This document shows, piece after piece, positions 34,238 to 46,100 of a DNA stretch of 64,000 nucleotides. Under the pieces are notes generated by a model. The model was not told the DNA's origin. It worked only from the letters and a program-made list of their open reading frames with translations, and ran no database searches. Source of the DNA: Amphibalanus amphitrite. Its lineage: Eukaryota > Arthropoda > Thecostraca > Balanomorpha > Balanidae. The DNA is taken from the NCBI RefSeq assembly GCF_019059575.1, contig NW_024881503.1:1550001-1614000 (forward strand). Reading direction: 5' to 3'. Each line of letters starts with the position of its first letter. Position 1 is the first letter of the stretch. Both the position numbers and the translations under genes were made by a program.

Positions 34238-34342
34238 CACAACTGGAGAGGAGGAGGAGGAGGAGGATGAGGAGGAGGAGGAGGAGGAGGAGGAGGAGGA
34301 GGAGGAGGAGCCCAGGAGGAGGAGGAGGAGGAGGAAAGAATG
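34238..34342. repeat. (GGA)n microsatellite
   Basis: About 100 bp of AGG/GGA triplets with few interruptions. The Arg/Gly frames it creates are not genes. Confidence 0.95.
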
Positions 34343-34626
34343 AGGACAGAGGTGGCCGTGGGCTCCACCTCAAGCTCTCAGCAACGAGATCGTCCGAGCA
34401 ATCGGGTCGTAATCCCCAATGGACTTAAATCATGATTTATAAGGGCCCGTTTCCAAAATCCCGTTCAAATTGAGCATGTCTGCGTTGTCTAACGTCTATT
34501 CCTCGCGGAGGAGATGCCCAAAACACGGTAGAGTTGTAATGATATCGAACAAGGAACACCAAGGGCAAGCGTGACCTGCAGTAGTATGCACTATGCACTC
34601 AGCACTGTATGCTTAATAGCTAAGTA

Positions 34627-34852
34627 CAGGTCTCGCGAGATTAAGCGGTAGGTTTTGCACTTTTACATTTCCGGTTATATCTCAGAAACTAATCGATCTA
34701 CGATGAAGCCATTTTACACGATCATGGCCGGCTTGTTACCCAACAAGTCGATCGCATCTTCAACACTTAAAAGCTTAAGACGACGAAGATATAGCCTGAA
34801 GTACACTAAATTTTCTAGGTGCAAAACCTACCGCTAAAACCCGCGAGACCTG
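34627..34852. mobile_element. TA-flanked MITE with ~34 bp inverted ends
   Basis: The ends start CAGGTCTCGCG and continue as near-perfect inverted repeats through AGCGGTAGGTTTTGCAC. TA flanks both sides (34625-34626 and 34853-34854). It is 226 bp and non-coding. Confidence 0.85.
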
Positions 34853-34939
34853 TACATATCTAGTGGCTGCACTGTACGCATTCTCCTGAAGAGGCGAAAT
34901 AGCACTGGTCAGCAAGGACTGAGGCCTGAGGCAGCACCT

Positions 34940-35950
34940 CGACAAACGATGGGTGGGGTGGAATTAGGTGCGCCACCGGGACGGCTAGCGGCACAACGGG
35001 TTCTGTTACGGCTGCCATACTACCGTTCAGGGCCACGCCGCCAACAATTACCCGAAACGAGACCGGCGACGAGGCCGCGTGAGATGATTTCAGCCGTAGT
35101 TCTCCGTCTACCCGACAGTGGCGCCACCGTCGGCAGCCGTCGAGCCGGCCTTGGCTGTCGCGGGCCGCGGCGGCGCCGGCAGTGACGGACGGTCCGCGGC
35201 ACGAGGGGCGGCGTGCGAAACGACGGAGCGACGATGCGTCTCGGCGACGACGATTCGAGTGGCGTGAGCTCGGCGTCGAGCGCGTGCGTGAGCGAGCCGA
35301 CGGCGCGTCGGTCGGCTGCCGACCCGGACTCCGGTTTCAGCGTGTTCGGGGATCGGCTTGACCTGTTTACGGAGATCCTGCAAACGCAGCAGCAACTGCA
35401 TCAGGTCAGTGATCTCTCTCTGTCTCTGGCTCATTCGCCGGCCGGCCGGTGCCAACCGTGTGGCGGCTTTGTAGGGCGCCTCTGTATTCAACGCCACTAC
35501 GTACGCGCGTCGGCGTCGCATTCTGCCGTTTGATCGCTGGACTAAACCTGTCCTATTTTTGGGTTGCCCACTGTCCAGTGTTCACACTGGTGCATCCTTG
35601 ACCCGTTGTATGGTGTGAGACCCGCCGCCGGCGCCGGCCGGCGCTGGATGGGGACCCGGCGCGGGGCGGACCGGGGTGTTTTTATCGCCGGTGACGGAGC
35701 GGCGACAAGTGCCGGCGGTGACGGGGTGACCCGCCGCCCTCCCCGGGGTGGCTGGGGAGGCCGCTGCACCACCGCGCCCCGCTCGGCAGGCCGCCCGCCC
35801 TTTGCACCGCTGCTGCAGCCGCCGGCTCCGCTCGCGCTGCCGTGTAACGAGCCCGTGCAGATGAGGCCCGAGCGGCGGGGTGCCCGCCGGCGGTCCATGT
35901 TGGACGAACGGCCTGACGGGCTGTCGACAGGCCAGGGCGGAGGCTGATGT
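34940..35950. promoter_or_regulatory. CpG-rich block, candidate promoter region
   Basis: CpG dinucleotides are very frequent for about 1 kb in contrast to AT-rich flanks, as in an unmethylated promoter. It contains the candidate first exon at 35234-35404. No TATA box is obvious. Confidence 0.4.
35234..35404 (+). CDS. Candidate first coding exon, possibly of a dystrophin isoform
   Basis: An ATG at 35234 opens 57 codons ending CATCAG|GTCAGTGA, a good donor in phase 0. The peptide begins MRLGDDDSSGVSSASSAC and ends with a Gln-rich FTEILQTQQQLHQ. I recognise no homologue. The next confident plus-strand exon, at 56936, also starts in phase 0 (NQQTSLTTFEAES), so joining the two is possible across a 21.5 kb intron holding the LTR retrotransposon. 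That join is inference; phase agreement alone has a one-in-three chance. Confidence 0.35.
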
Positions 35951-36858
35951 TAGCAACCGTGTACCGAGTGAAGGCTGATGGAAGGCGAGGATGGCCTGAC
36001 CTCAGTGACCCTCAGCAATCGGGTGGCGTGAGCCTACGTCTGACCTCGAGGGCTGGTTAGGGCAGACCTCACCAACTGGTCTCACTGAGTCACCCTACGG
36101 TCGGACGACGCGTGCTGACTTCACGACCTCACAGACTAGTCGGAAAGCCTGACTTTATGTTCTGACCTCATGAACTGCCCGTAAGGTCTGACCTCACCAT
36201 ATAACCTCACGGACTGATTTCACAACATGATCTCAAACACTGACATTAGTGAAACCATTATTTGGCACGGATCAATCCTCAATCGTGCACCACAGTTAAC
36301 GGTTCCACGTATTCTCACCAACAAGCCTCACTCGCCCTTTTCTGGCGGCACCTCACGACTCACGAGTGTGGTCTCTTCCCACGGCGGTCCGTCGTGACGT
36401 CACGGGCCGTGGGGACGTGGCGTGACGGTGGTGTCACTGTCATACGACACGACTGTCATTGGTTGTCACTGTGACAGGGGTGGTGTACTGTCATTATCAA
36501 AGGACGTGTGAAATGGTGGAGTCTCTGTCATATGGTTACTGTATCGATGGGCGCTGCGGAATGATAGTATGTTATTACCAATGTTATACGGGTGTCATTA
36601 TTTTGCGCCGCTTCACTCATGAAGGTCAATCGTTGTGTTCTCACCGAGCCAAGCGGTAGCGGTGCACGAATGATCCTTACTTTCTGTCGGAAATTAGCGC
36701 TTACTTGACATAACCGATGTTTCCTGTTCGGTCGTAGACTGTGGAAAGCCGAAAGCAGGATATATTTAGTAAAGAAGTTCTTTGTAGGGAAGTGTAAAGC
36801 TTGCTTCGGTTACCAGCGTAACAAAGGAGTCGTAATGCGCTCATGCTGGTAATGCATG
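35951..36858. other. Spacer with many TGACCTCA words
   Basis: Between about 35990 and 36250 the word GACCTCA recurs at irregular spacing, resembling a decayed tandem repeat. The rest is unassigned. Confidence 0.4.
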
Positions 36859-36950
36859 TGTTAGGGCCAAGTAAAGCTGCATATACCACGACACGGTGTA
36901 TTGTGCTTCCAGCGACCGAAGACCAAGCACGGACACGGCGACCCGCCGAC
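36859..36950. mobile_element. LTR fragment matching the 48 kb LTR
   Basis: From 36861 to 36950 the sequence matches 48826-48913 of the gypsy element's right LTR almost exactly. It begins TGTTAGGGCC, as that LTR's end at 48372 does. It stops at CGCCGAC, the same place where the left LTR of the element diverges. Confidence 0.8.
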
Positions 36951-37989
36951 CAGGGAGGCACCGGTTCTGACGTCACACGAAAATATCAGTCGGCTGGTTG
37001 TGGCACTGCCCCCTGCCGGCGCGACTGTGCTGCCACCTAGCTAAGCCTAGTCAGCCTAGGACGGGACGGTTTTACTTTTTCTCGTCGAGTGGGGCAGCTT
37101 GCGAAGACACTCGGTCGACATAGCTGTGCTGCAACATACCCCAGGTTCGGAGTCTCTCGGACAGCCAATCCTGTTCCATAACCACAGCTAAGTCCCCGCT
37201 GACCTTAACCAGGATTGGCCGGACGACGTTGAATCTTCGTAGTTCGAGAGACACCGAACCCGCGGATAGTCTGTCGAAGCCTTGGCGGCTGAAGAAATGC
37301 TAGACATATCTCACTTGATTTTGGCGTGGCCAGCCTCACTTCTGTAGTTTTGCTTCACAGCATTCCACGTCCTATTGAGTTTCCGGTTGCGTAGTACACG
37401 ACCACGTTCAGAAACTTGATGTCTTTTAGATACATCACGCAATGACAAACTTTTGGCAGCATTTACATTTGTTGCCTGCATATTTTGGTGAGGAAAAATC
37501 ACTATCGCAGTAGTACAATCAAGACATACCACAAAGGATCAGAGCTAAAGCAGCATTATTAATCAAAAGTGTATTGCATTGATCACCAGCATGTTCGTAA
37601 AATAAAATACATCACGAATAAAGATGACAACCAAGCCGGACCAGGACACTTATGACAAACATGAACGCTTAAGTGGCAACACAAATGAAAGAGAGAAGAT
37701 GAATCTGCCCTTCGCAATCGTTAACCTAAAATAAAACTTCAAATATACAACAGACTTCTGTGCATTAAAAGAACATGAATATACTCGCTTTGTCGTCGAC
37801 ACATAATGGGAACATCCTGCCGGCCCAGCCAAACAGCACGCCCGCCTTCGAGTAGGAAATGGCAGCGGCCGCAGAAGTGGCCAACAGATACATTGTTCGT
37901 CACGCCACCTGCACTGAAACGTACCAGCTATTTAATCGTGAAATGTAGCTAGCCATCCAAAAATGTTGCACTACACCAGCACTACCGCA
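36951..37989. other. Spacer without recognised genes
   Basis: Unassigned; no repeat or coding signal was recognised. Confidence 0.45.
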
Positions 37990-38720
37990 CAGTTAGCAGA
38001 TAGGTACGGACCGCAGGTCCTGGTCTCTGTCTCTTCCGAGTACGGTCTCCGGACCGGTCACCAGCGCCACCATCTCCGCGCGGTAGCTATAGCACAACTC
38101 TCCGGCCGGGGCCCGCAGTTCCTCGACCTCTTCGTCCAGCCAGACCAGCACGGCTCCCGCCCAGCGCCTGAAGACTCCGCCCTCCACAGATCCGTCCGTC
38201 CAAAGCCGGACAGCACACAGGGGCAGGAACGCGAGGTGCAGCGTAGCCACGCTTTCCCTTTCCGCCGCCGTGGCCCCAGCCCGGATCGGGCACACGTCCA
38301 ACCGGAAGGTGACGCCAGCCGTCTGTTGCCACGGTGGGATTCTCGCTCTCGCCCAGGCCTGGCGGCCTCGCAATCTCCAGCCTCGGGCCGAAGGCAGGCG
38401 CGCCGGTGCCGAGGCCTCGGCGGTCGCGCGCAGGGGGTCCCCTGATGGCAGACCCAGCGCCCTCCCCAGCAGCCTGGCAGCCAGCGTCCAGCTTCTCTCC
38501 TCCATCGGAGAAAGTCGGGCTTCCGCCATTAGTGCGTGGCACGGTGTTGAGCGCGGACACAGGTGATGATGCGGCCGCCTCCCGCAGTCCTCGCTCCAGG
38601 AGATTCACGTGCGAGGGGGCGGCCGCCGGCAGCCACGCGACGGCAGCGTGTTCGAGCGTCCCTCGGACGTAACCGATTGACCACCGTACTAAGGGCACCC
38701 TCGTTCAGGCCCCAGCTATT
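37990..38720 (-). pseudogene. Non-LTR retrotransposon RNase H region, frameshifted
   Basis: Minus-strand frames encode the end of the thumb region (GYVRGTLEHAAVAWLPAAAP, ERGLREAAA) and then, in another frame, an RNase H core with RLWTDGSVEGG, WAGAVLVW and SYRAEMVAL. The D of TDGS and the E of RAEM are family active-site residues. At least one frameshift lies near 38570, and the second half of RNase H is missing. It is a dead fragment of an RNase H-bearing LINE. Confidence 0.7.
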
Positions 38721-39669
38721 CAACCAGGTCGACGGCGCCGTAGCCGTCAGAACCTGGTGATCACTCGAGCCACGCCACAGAGCTCACGCCTCAAAGCGGT
38801 TGGCTCTCCGGTCCTCGGCATCCGGCATCCGCAGTGATTTGGCGTAGCCAGGGCACGTGAGATGCTGGCCTCAGTCATAACCGGAAAGCCTGTAAAAAAA
38901 AAACAATATGTGATTGACAAATGGAAATATATTGTATGCATAGAGTTGAGAAATCATGACGCACACTGCATTGTGACAGTAGATAGTTTAGTGTGATTGG
39001 CAGAGGAGGGACTTATTGTAATAAAACAATAAACAATTGAGGCATTGATTTGATTTTGTAGGTAGCTACCTACCCTTCTCATATGAATCTGGATGATTTG
39101 TACCATTAAGAAAAAGAAAACATAGGCGGCCTAGGATCGGGAAGGGGATGTCCCCACTTTTCAGTTATGCTAAAAATAAAATATTTATTTTTCATTTAAA
39201 TTCAAAACTAACAGCAAGAAATTGTTCGGCAAGGTGAGATAAGCACGAAACTGCAAAGAATTTGTTCATAGGGGTATTGGGGTTCCCACAAAGTGACATT
39301 GAAGTTCTCTGCCCCCCTCCCCCCCACACTTTACGTGAGGTTCCTGCGCCCATGGAAAAAAACACATTGCATTATGTGCATCAACACTTAACCCTTGCAC
39401 TTAGAGAGAGCCACAAAGCCCACTATAAAGCCCACAAGACACCACCTGAAATCAAAGCATGACAAATGATAGCATGTAGGCACCTGACCTACTATAACCT
39501 ACTGAACCAAACATACCCCATATATCAATATGTATGTGTAGATAAAGTATGAATGGTAGGTTAATACCAAGGCTGTTTAGTAGGTTGTAGGCATGCTGAA
39601 AGGATGAAAGATGGGTATTTGTTCAAAAAATGTCTGATCTACAGTTCATATGAATATGCAACATGGGGT
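38721..39669. other. Spacer without recognised genes
   Basis: Unassigned AT-rich DNA with a C run near 39313-39326. Confidence 0.4.
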
Positions 39670-40781
39670 CCAGACTGGAAAAAAATACACGTTAAGCCGA
39701 ATATGTCCGGCGTAGTGGCGGGATTGCGCCGAAAATTTAAGCGCACGTCCGGCGTAACTTCGCATGCGCCGAATTCAGCGCATGGCGGCGGACGAATTTT
39801 TCGGTGCAGGGCGGTCGCATAATTTTTTGGCGAAAACAGTCACCGAATTTATGCGGTACGCTGGTCAATCTAGCAGCAGATTCGCCCCGTGGGCAGCTCT
39901 GGAGAGGTTGCGGGACGAGACGTCCCCGCCCCGGTCGTCGCGTGCTCGAACTGGCGAGCCGCCCTGAGTCTACTCAGCGGAGGAACGGCCGCCCAGGTGA
40001 GGCCTCAACCTTCGGCGTAGAGATAGGCATGGAAAACCTTGTTGAACGTCGCCAAGCGTCGTTAAGCAATAGCAGTGGGTTCCTGCCCACTGCAGTATCG
40101 AGGGGAATGAGAGCGTGGACGATCTGGCAAAACTAGCGGCCGCCCTGCCCTCAAACGCCCGATCGCTGACCAGGGCGGTTCATTGTGCGGCCTCGCATCA
40201 GTGGCGCGACAACTGCTCAGAATCACTATTCAAGCCACTCCTCGGGAGCACGCCGCCGCTCCCTCTCCCCGGAGAGGACCGAGAGGATGCCATTTCGGTG
40301 CACCAGATGAGGGCGGGCCACCGGGGCAGCTCGCTCCAATACGGCACCGAATCGGCTGTCTCCGCCCCACCGCGTGTCAGCAGTGCCCAGACAAGCGGTG
40401 CCCAGCGGCGCTCTGCACCGTGAGCCGAGAAGAGGCTGATGTGCCCGAGCACGTGCTGCTCCGCTGCCGGGCCCTCGCTGGCTCCCACCGAGGTATTGGG
40501 TTTACGTGGAAATAAAAACTAATTCGAACGCTCAAACATGGGATAGTGTACAAAGCCCCGAAACACTCTGCCTGGTTGATATAGCCTTGATCAGTATATG
40601 TGCACATGTGCTTTATATGAAAAGGGCTTAATTTTCGCACAAATAGGCACCTAATTTTTGGCGCAAATCACTCAGAAATTTCGGCGCAAAATCGCTTGCG
40701 CCGAATTTCGGCGCAAGATAGTCTCACGGGCATCCGGCATAGTGTACATCCGGCATAGTGTATGGATGTTTTCCAGTCTGG
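39670..40781. mobile_element. hAT-like element with 8 bp target duplication
   Basis: The inverted ends CCAGACTGGAAAA are flanked by CATGGGGT at 39662-39669 and 40782-40789. Subterminal regions repeat GGCGCAAA/TTTCGGCGC words and (T)CCGGCRTAGTG. The 1.1 kb interior carries a LINE fragment (40115-40515). Confidence 0.8.
40115..40515 (+). pseudogene. Non-LTR retrotransposon C-terminal fragment
   Basis: Plus-strand frames read SLTRAVHCAASHQWRDN, then VHQMRAGH, and after a frameshift CQQCPDKRCPAALC and PEHVLLRCRAL. The last parts resemble the Cys/His-rich tail found after RNase H in several LINE clades. It is in the opposite orientation to the fragment at 38 kb and probably derives from the same family. 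Confidence 0.6.
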
Positions 40782-40789
40782 CATGGGGT

Positions 40790-42846
40790 TAGGTAAGGTT
40801 TGATTTTTGTTTTGTATTTGTATCACATGTAAATATCATATCTGGATTCAGGATGTCAAATAGTGCAAGAATGTACAAAATGTATGCCTGAAAAGTGAAT
40901 CACTCTTTCTGAACATTTACTAAAAGTGGTAGTTTAGTACGCAAAGGTTAGGCTAGGGTAGATGATGTTTTTTATCTTCACCATAGTTTATCTACACAGT
41001 AACCGAGAAACCCTCGTCCAGACATAGCAATAGGTAGGCATGGCAAATCATCAAAAAGTTAATATTTTTCTGCTCATCAGCATTTGACCAAAATAAGGGT
41101 TCTAGCATGTCTGGTTATTTCAGGTTATGTTAGGTTATATGAAGGTGAGGTTAAAACTTAAACAAGCTCTAAGACATATATACGGGCTTCATCTGAGATT
41201 AATATTGAGCTAGGGGTCTGGGCAAGGGTCTGGGTACCCACCTTCCTGTCAGGCCATGATACTAAAAGTGAAACACCATCCTGCTATCTGAGGCGGCCCA
41301 GGAACCAGCTCAAGCAATTACAATGAAAGTCAACAGTCGTGCGGGCATTTTACTGTATGCCTGGCCTATTCAAATGCATTAGCCGGAGGGGTGTGGTAAT
41401 AACTGGTGTAAGCAAATTGACCACGGTCAAAAATGCATTACCAGTTTGCACTTAAGCCAACATTTTGGGATGGTCTCGTTCCTAAGTCGGCTAAGAGCTT
41501 CGGTCCAGAACATAAATTTATCGTTGGCATACAGTAAAATACATACCAAACTCGGCCGGTGATAAATTTTCAAGACCTCAGTCCTTACTGATTTTTGAAC
41601 TCGGCCTTCGGCCTCGTTCAAAAATCCAGTAAGGACCTCGGTCTTGAAAATTTATTTACACCGGCCTCGTTCAGCATTATATAACACCACTCCTCATTAA
41701 AATATATCAAGTAATTAGTTAATGACGATAATCCCGCCACCACAAATCTTATGAAGCGCATCAACATTGACCTTTGATATTCCGAAAAGAAATATCCATA
41801 ACACTGAACTCTATAATGATCCATATGATTTCAAGCGAACGTGTTCTTACGCAGCTGTGACATAAGCTGCGCATACGAAAAACACCCGCTAGACCAATTG
41901 ATGGCGAATAAACCTGTTGATGAAGAAATACTTGTCTCCCATTGGTCTGTGAACACAATCTGCAGGAAACGCAGCTTAAACTACAGCTAAATTTTGCAGG
42001 AAAATCTGCAGAAAGTAAGAAAAATGCAATTTAAACATATTTAGCCAATGAGTCTGGCCAATCTGTTGATATATTCCGATAGATATTGAGCACGATCAGT
42101 CATTTTGAAAGAATTACGGTCCGACTCTCTTTATTTTTAAAGCAATGACGCATAATATGATTATTGAAAAATTGACAAATATATTTTCTTGGAGGGAAAA
42201 GTGGGACTAGCGTTAAAGTAAAAATCAAAATTAATACACTGATCGAGACCTCGCTTTCAAAAGTATATATCAGTGCATTTTCGCATCGAATCTCTCTCAA
42301 TCATGAACAAACTTGGGCAAAAACAGCAAGATTGCCTGTTTTGTCAATTCACACATTTTCATATTTGGGGGCAATTTTAAAGTCGATGGCCAATGTTTTC
42401 AAAGCCAACATTAACACAGGAAAAAATACAGCTATTTTTCTTCCAAATTCATTCATTTGTAGAGTCCGACTCTCTCTTGTTTTCTCGCAGTTTCCGTTGT
42501 GCTCTGAGAGAAACGATCATGTGTATCATAAGCGTTTGGCTCACTTCAAGACGGCAGAATTTGCACTTGCATTTTCTGCTGTGTGGAAGACCAGAGGGAG
42601 TCAGCTAATTTATGACAGAATGTGCTTAAAAAATGACTGGCGAATAATATCTTTTGTCAGTGCCTGACAAATATTTATATTTTAAATCACGCTCTTCAGC
42701 TGTCAAGTGAGCTCCAAATGGCCTAAATTGTCAGCTGTTTATCATCCTAGGTCAGCTCAAGGTCACAGACGTCAGCTGAAGAAAGTGGTGACCATTGGCC
42801 CTGTGTTGAGCGGACAAACCGGTGTTACCTAGTATTCTATGTACCG
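40790..42846. other. Spacer, AT-rich
   Basis: No gene is recognised. A long hairpin at 41553-41667 is listed separately. The segment abuts the left end of the LTR retrotransposon. Confidence 0.45.
41553..41667. repeat. 54-58 bp hairpin with 3 bp loop
   Basis: The arm 41553-41606 pairs with 41610-41667 with few mismatches. It includes AATTTTCAAGACC and TCCTTACTG on the left arm and their inverse on the right, closing on GGCC-TTC-GGCC. Confidence 0.85.
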
Positions 42847-42848
42847 TG

Positions 42849-43019
42849 CCGCCGACTGACCACGCCCGGTCACGGTCGCGCCCTTATATAACCACGGCAC
42901 AGAGCGCATGCGCGGTGACCGCGCGGCGGTCAGGCGGCTCGCCGGCCGGACGGCCGGGCCGCCGACCCATCCCGTTCCACGGCCCCACACGGCCGGTCCG
43001 CGGTCACAATATCCCAACA
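42849..43019 (-). repeat. Left (3') LTR, truncated
   Basis: It matches 48906-48926 plus 49269-49422 of the right LTR, with a short indel at the TATATAA region (TATATAACCACGG versus TATATACCTAACCACGG). A TG...CA-bounded reading from 42823 is possible (196 bp), but the extra part is not shared with the right LTR. Confidence 0.8.
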
Positions 43020-43030
43020 CTCCTCCCCCC
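43020..43030 (-). promoter_or_regulatory. Polypurine tract
   Basis: The minus strand reads GGGGGGAGGAG immediately before the LTR start TGTTGGG. This is the expected plus-strand primer position. Confidence 0.85.
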
Positions 43031-43152
43031 ATAAAAGAAACGTTTCCACTTGGTCAAGTAACAAAGAAACGCGACACACTACGCGACCGGAATGCGACCG
43101 GAAATACAAACTGATTCAGACACTGGTGATGCACATCGAGAGCATCCGAGGC

Positions 43153-46100
43153 CTAGGATTGAAAACGATCTGGGGGGAGCGACACTCTGCCAGACCTGGT
43201 CACATACGCGCCCCGCACAGATGTACCCCCATTCCCCACCTGATCTCGGGCCCGCCGGCAGAGGTAGTACAACGCCAGTGGATCCGGTCCGGTCTCCTCG
43301 GACCCCGTCTGCTTCCTGGGACGCGTTTCTGTGGCTGTGTCCAATGCGTCGTCCCTCCGGGTGCTTCCAGACGTTTCCTGTTTGTGGGACTCCCGTTCCA
43401 CAGCTGGCTTTAGCTGGTTGAAGTGCAGAGCCTTTTCCTTGCCCTTGTCGTCACGGACGAGGTACGTTACTCCTCTCTCTCCTCCGAGGCGGCCGATGAT
43501 GGTGCCCGGGCCTTTGTAGTACAGTCCCAGTTTCGGCTTCCCGCCGACCGAGACCCTATTATCCCGAATCCATACCCGGTCACCAGCCTCGAACCCTTTT
43601 CCGCTCGCGAGCTGGTTGAATCGGGTCGCAGCCTCCGTAGCACTGGCCCGGGTTTTCCTGACAGTCGTCTGATAAGCCTCTGAAATGGCCTTTAGACGCT
43701 CTTCAAGGTAGCACCGGATATTTACCGCCCGATCCGGAGGGTTGATGACCGCATCGAGTGGCGTTTTCGGGTGGAATCCGTGCAGCAGAAAGAACGGGGA
43801 ATATCCGGTGACGCTGTGCACAGAGGTGTTGTAAGCCATGCAGTACGCCTTGATGTCAGCGTCCCAGTTCGTTCCTTGAGGGTCAACGTATTTGGCGACC
43901 ATGTCCTTGAGTGTTCTCATAAAACGCTCTACCATACCATCACTCTCAGGGTGATAGGGCGTTGTACGCGTTTTCTGGATGCCCAGTCGCTTGCACATGC
44001 ACTGGAACAATGCAGACTCAAATTGGCCTCCTTGGTCCGAGTGAATCCTGTCTGGCACCCCCATGTCGTAAACCCAATCCAACAGCACCGTGGTTACGGT
44101 TTCGGCATCCTGCCGTCTGACTGGGTACACTCGGACGTATTTAGAAAAATAGTCCATGATGACCACTGCATATCGGTTGCCATTCTCCGACACCGGCATC
44201 TCAGTAATGTCAATCGCAATTCTGCGGAATGGTTGACTCGTGACCTCCGTCACCAGAGGAGCCCGTTTCTTCGGTGCAGGGCGATGGCGCCGTTGACAAA
44301 GGTCACACGTGCTGCAGTACCGACGGATGTCCGCGAACATGCCGGGCCAGAGGAAGCGCTGTCGCACTCTTTCCGTTGTTCGACTCCGTCCCAAGTGTGC
44401 GGACGTCGGATGGTCATGGGCGAGCGTCATGATTCTTGATCGCATCGAATCGGGGACCAGGGCCCGGAAGCCCCACTTCGTCCTCATGCCGAGAACGCCC
44501 TCCCGCACTTCGAGCTGCGTCCAGCTCCCACGCAGTAGCTCCCACTCGGCGAGAGGGTGATCGGGCGGTGGTTCCCGACTGCCCAGACAGGCGTTCCGCA
44601 TGACACTGAGGACCTCGTCCTCTTGTTGCGCCGTCTGCAACTCCGATTGTCCTGGTGCTTCAGTGATTAGGTGTCCCGCCTGGTCACCCTTCGCACTAGG
44701 TGGCGCAGTAGGCAGTGCGCAGACTTGGTCAAGTTCTGCTGCGCCTCGAGTCTTCCCCACACATTCCTCCTCTCCACCAGAAGCAGGTTCTTGGGCTCTT
44801 GTAGCTGCGGTATGCACGGGTGCTTGACCGGCTTCGGCGGGACAAGACTTGCTGCGCTTGCCCGTCCAGATATTGCCGTTGACTGGTCGCTGCCGGGACA
44901 TCGCATCGGCATTGCCGTGATCACGGCCCGGCCGGACAACCACCCGGAACTGGTAAGAGCTCAGCTCGATGGCCCACCGGCCACGTCTTCCCGTCCCGTC
45001 CCGTTCCACATTGATGGACTCCGGTACACCCGTGAGTGGTTTGTGATCGGTCACGACTTCGAATTCTGCTCCAACTGTGTACTGGTTGAATCGCCGGATG
45101 GCGTGAACGATGGCCCAGAGTTCTTTATCATATGTTGGCCATCTGCGCTGTTGCTTTGTCAGCACCTTACTGTCGTAGGCGATGACTCTCTCCGTGTCAC
45201 CCACCCGCTCCGCGAGCACTGAACCGACTGCAGAGTCGGATGCATCCGTGTACAAGACGAATGTACCACGGAACGTAGGGAGGGCTAACACTGGAGGTGC
45301 AGTCAGCGCCTGCTTCAGACTCTCAAAAGCTGCTTCAGCTTCCGGCGTCCACGTCAGGTGGTCACCCACCACCTTAGCTTCCCTCAGCGGCTTCGTGAGA
45401 TCCATGTATTGTGGGACAAAACGGCTGTAATACCCGCACAATCCGAGGAAGCTCTTCATGCCATCTTCCGTCTTCGGTGGAGCCCAGTCGAGTATCTTCT
45501 GGATGTTATGTGGGTCCGGTAGGAGTCCCTCCTTTGCGACCCGGTGACCGAGGAACGTAACTTCGCGCTTTGCGAAGCGGCACTTTTCTGGTTTGAGCTT
45601 CAGCTTCGCCGACCTCACTCGCTTGAAGACATCACGGAGCGTTGCGATGTGCTCGTCCTCGGATCTGCTTGATATTATGATGTCATCAAGGTAGACTAAA
45701 CAGCGTTTCGAGTCCAGACCCGCAAGCACCAGTTCCATGAGTCGCTGGAATGTGGCTCCAGCATTTTTGAGACCCATGGCCATCACCCTGAACTGATGGA
45801 GTCCTTTGCCCGTGGAGAACGCCGTCTTTTCTCGGTCCTCTGTGGCCAGCGGGACCTGCCAGTAACCGGTCGCCATGTCGAGCGTCGTGTACCACGTCGC
45901 CCCCGCTAGGGTATCCAACGCCTCGTCGACCCTCGGCAGAGGATGCGCACATCCGCGAGTTCGGCTGTTGATCGCGCGGAGATCGACGCAGAAGCGGAAA
46001 CTTCCATCTTTCTTTCTGGCCAGGACGACTGGGGAGCACCAAGGACTTGTACTCTCTTCAATTATTCCATCTTTCATCATCTGCGTCTTCTGCATCTCGA

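Noticed and set aside
34228-34428. Arg-rich frame over (GGA)n
   Set aside because: Simple repeat with no splice or start context.
43020-43152. Search for an envelope-like gene 3' of pol
   Set aside because: Only about 130 bp separates the pol stop from the 3' LTR.
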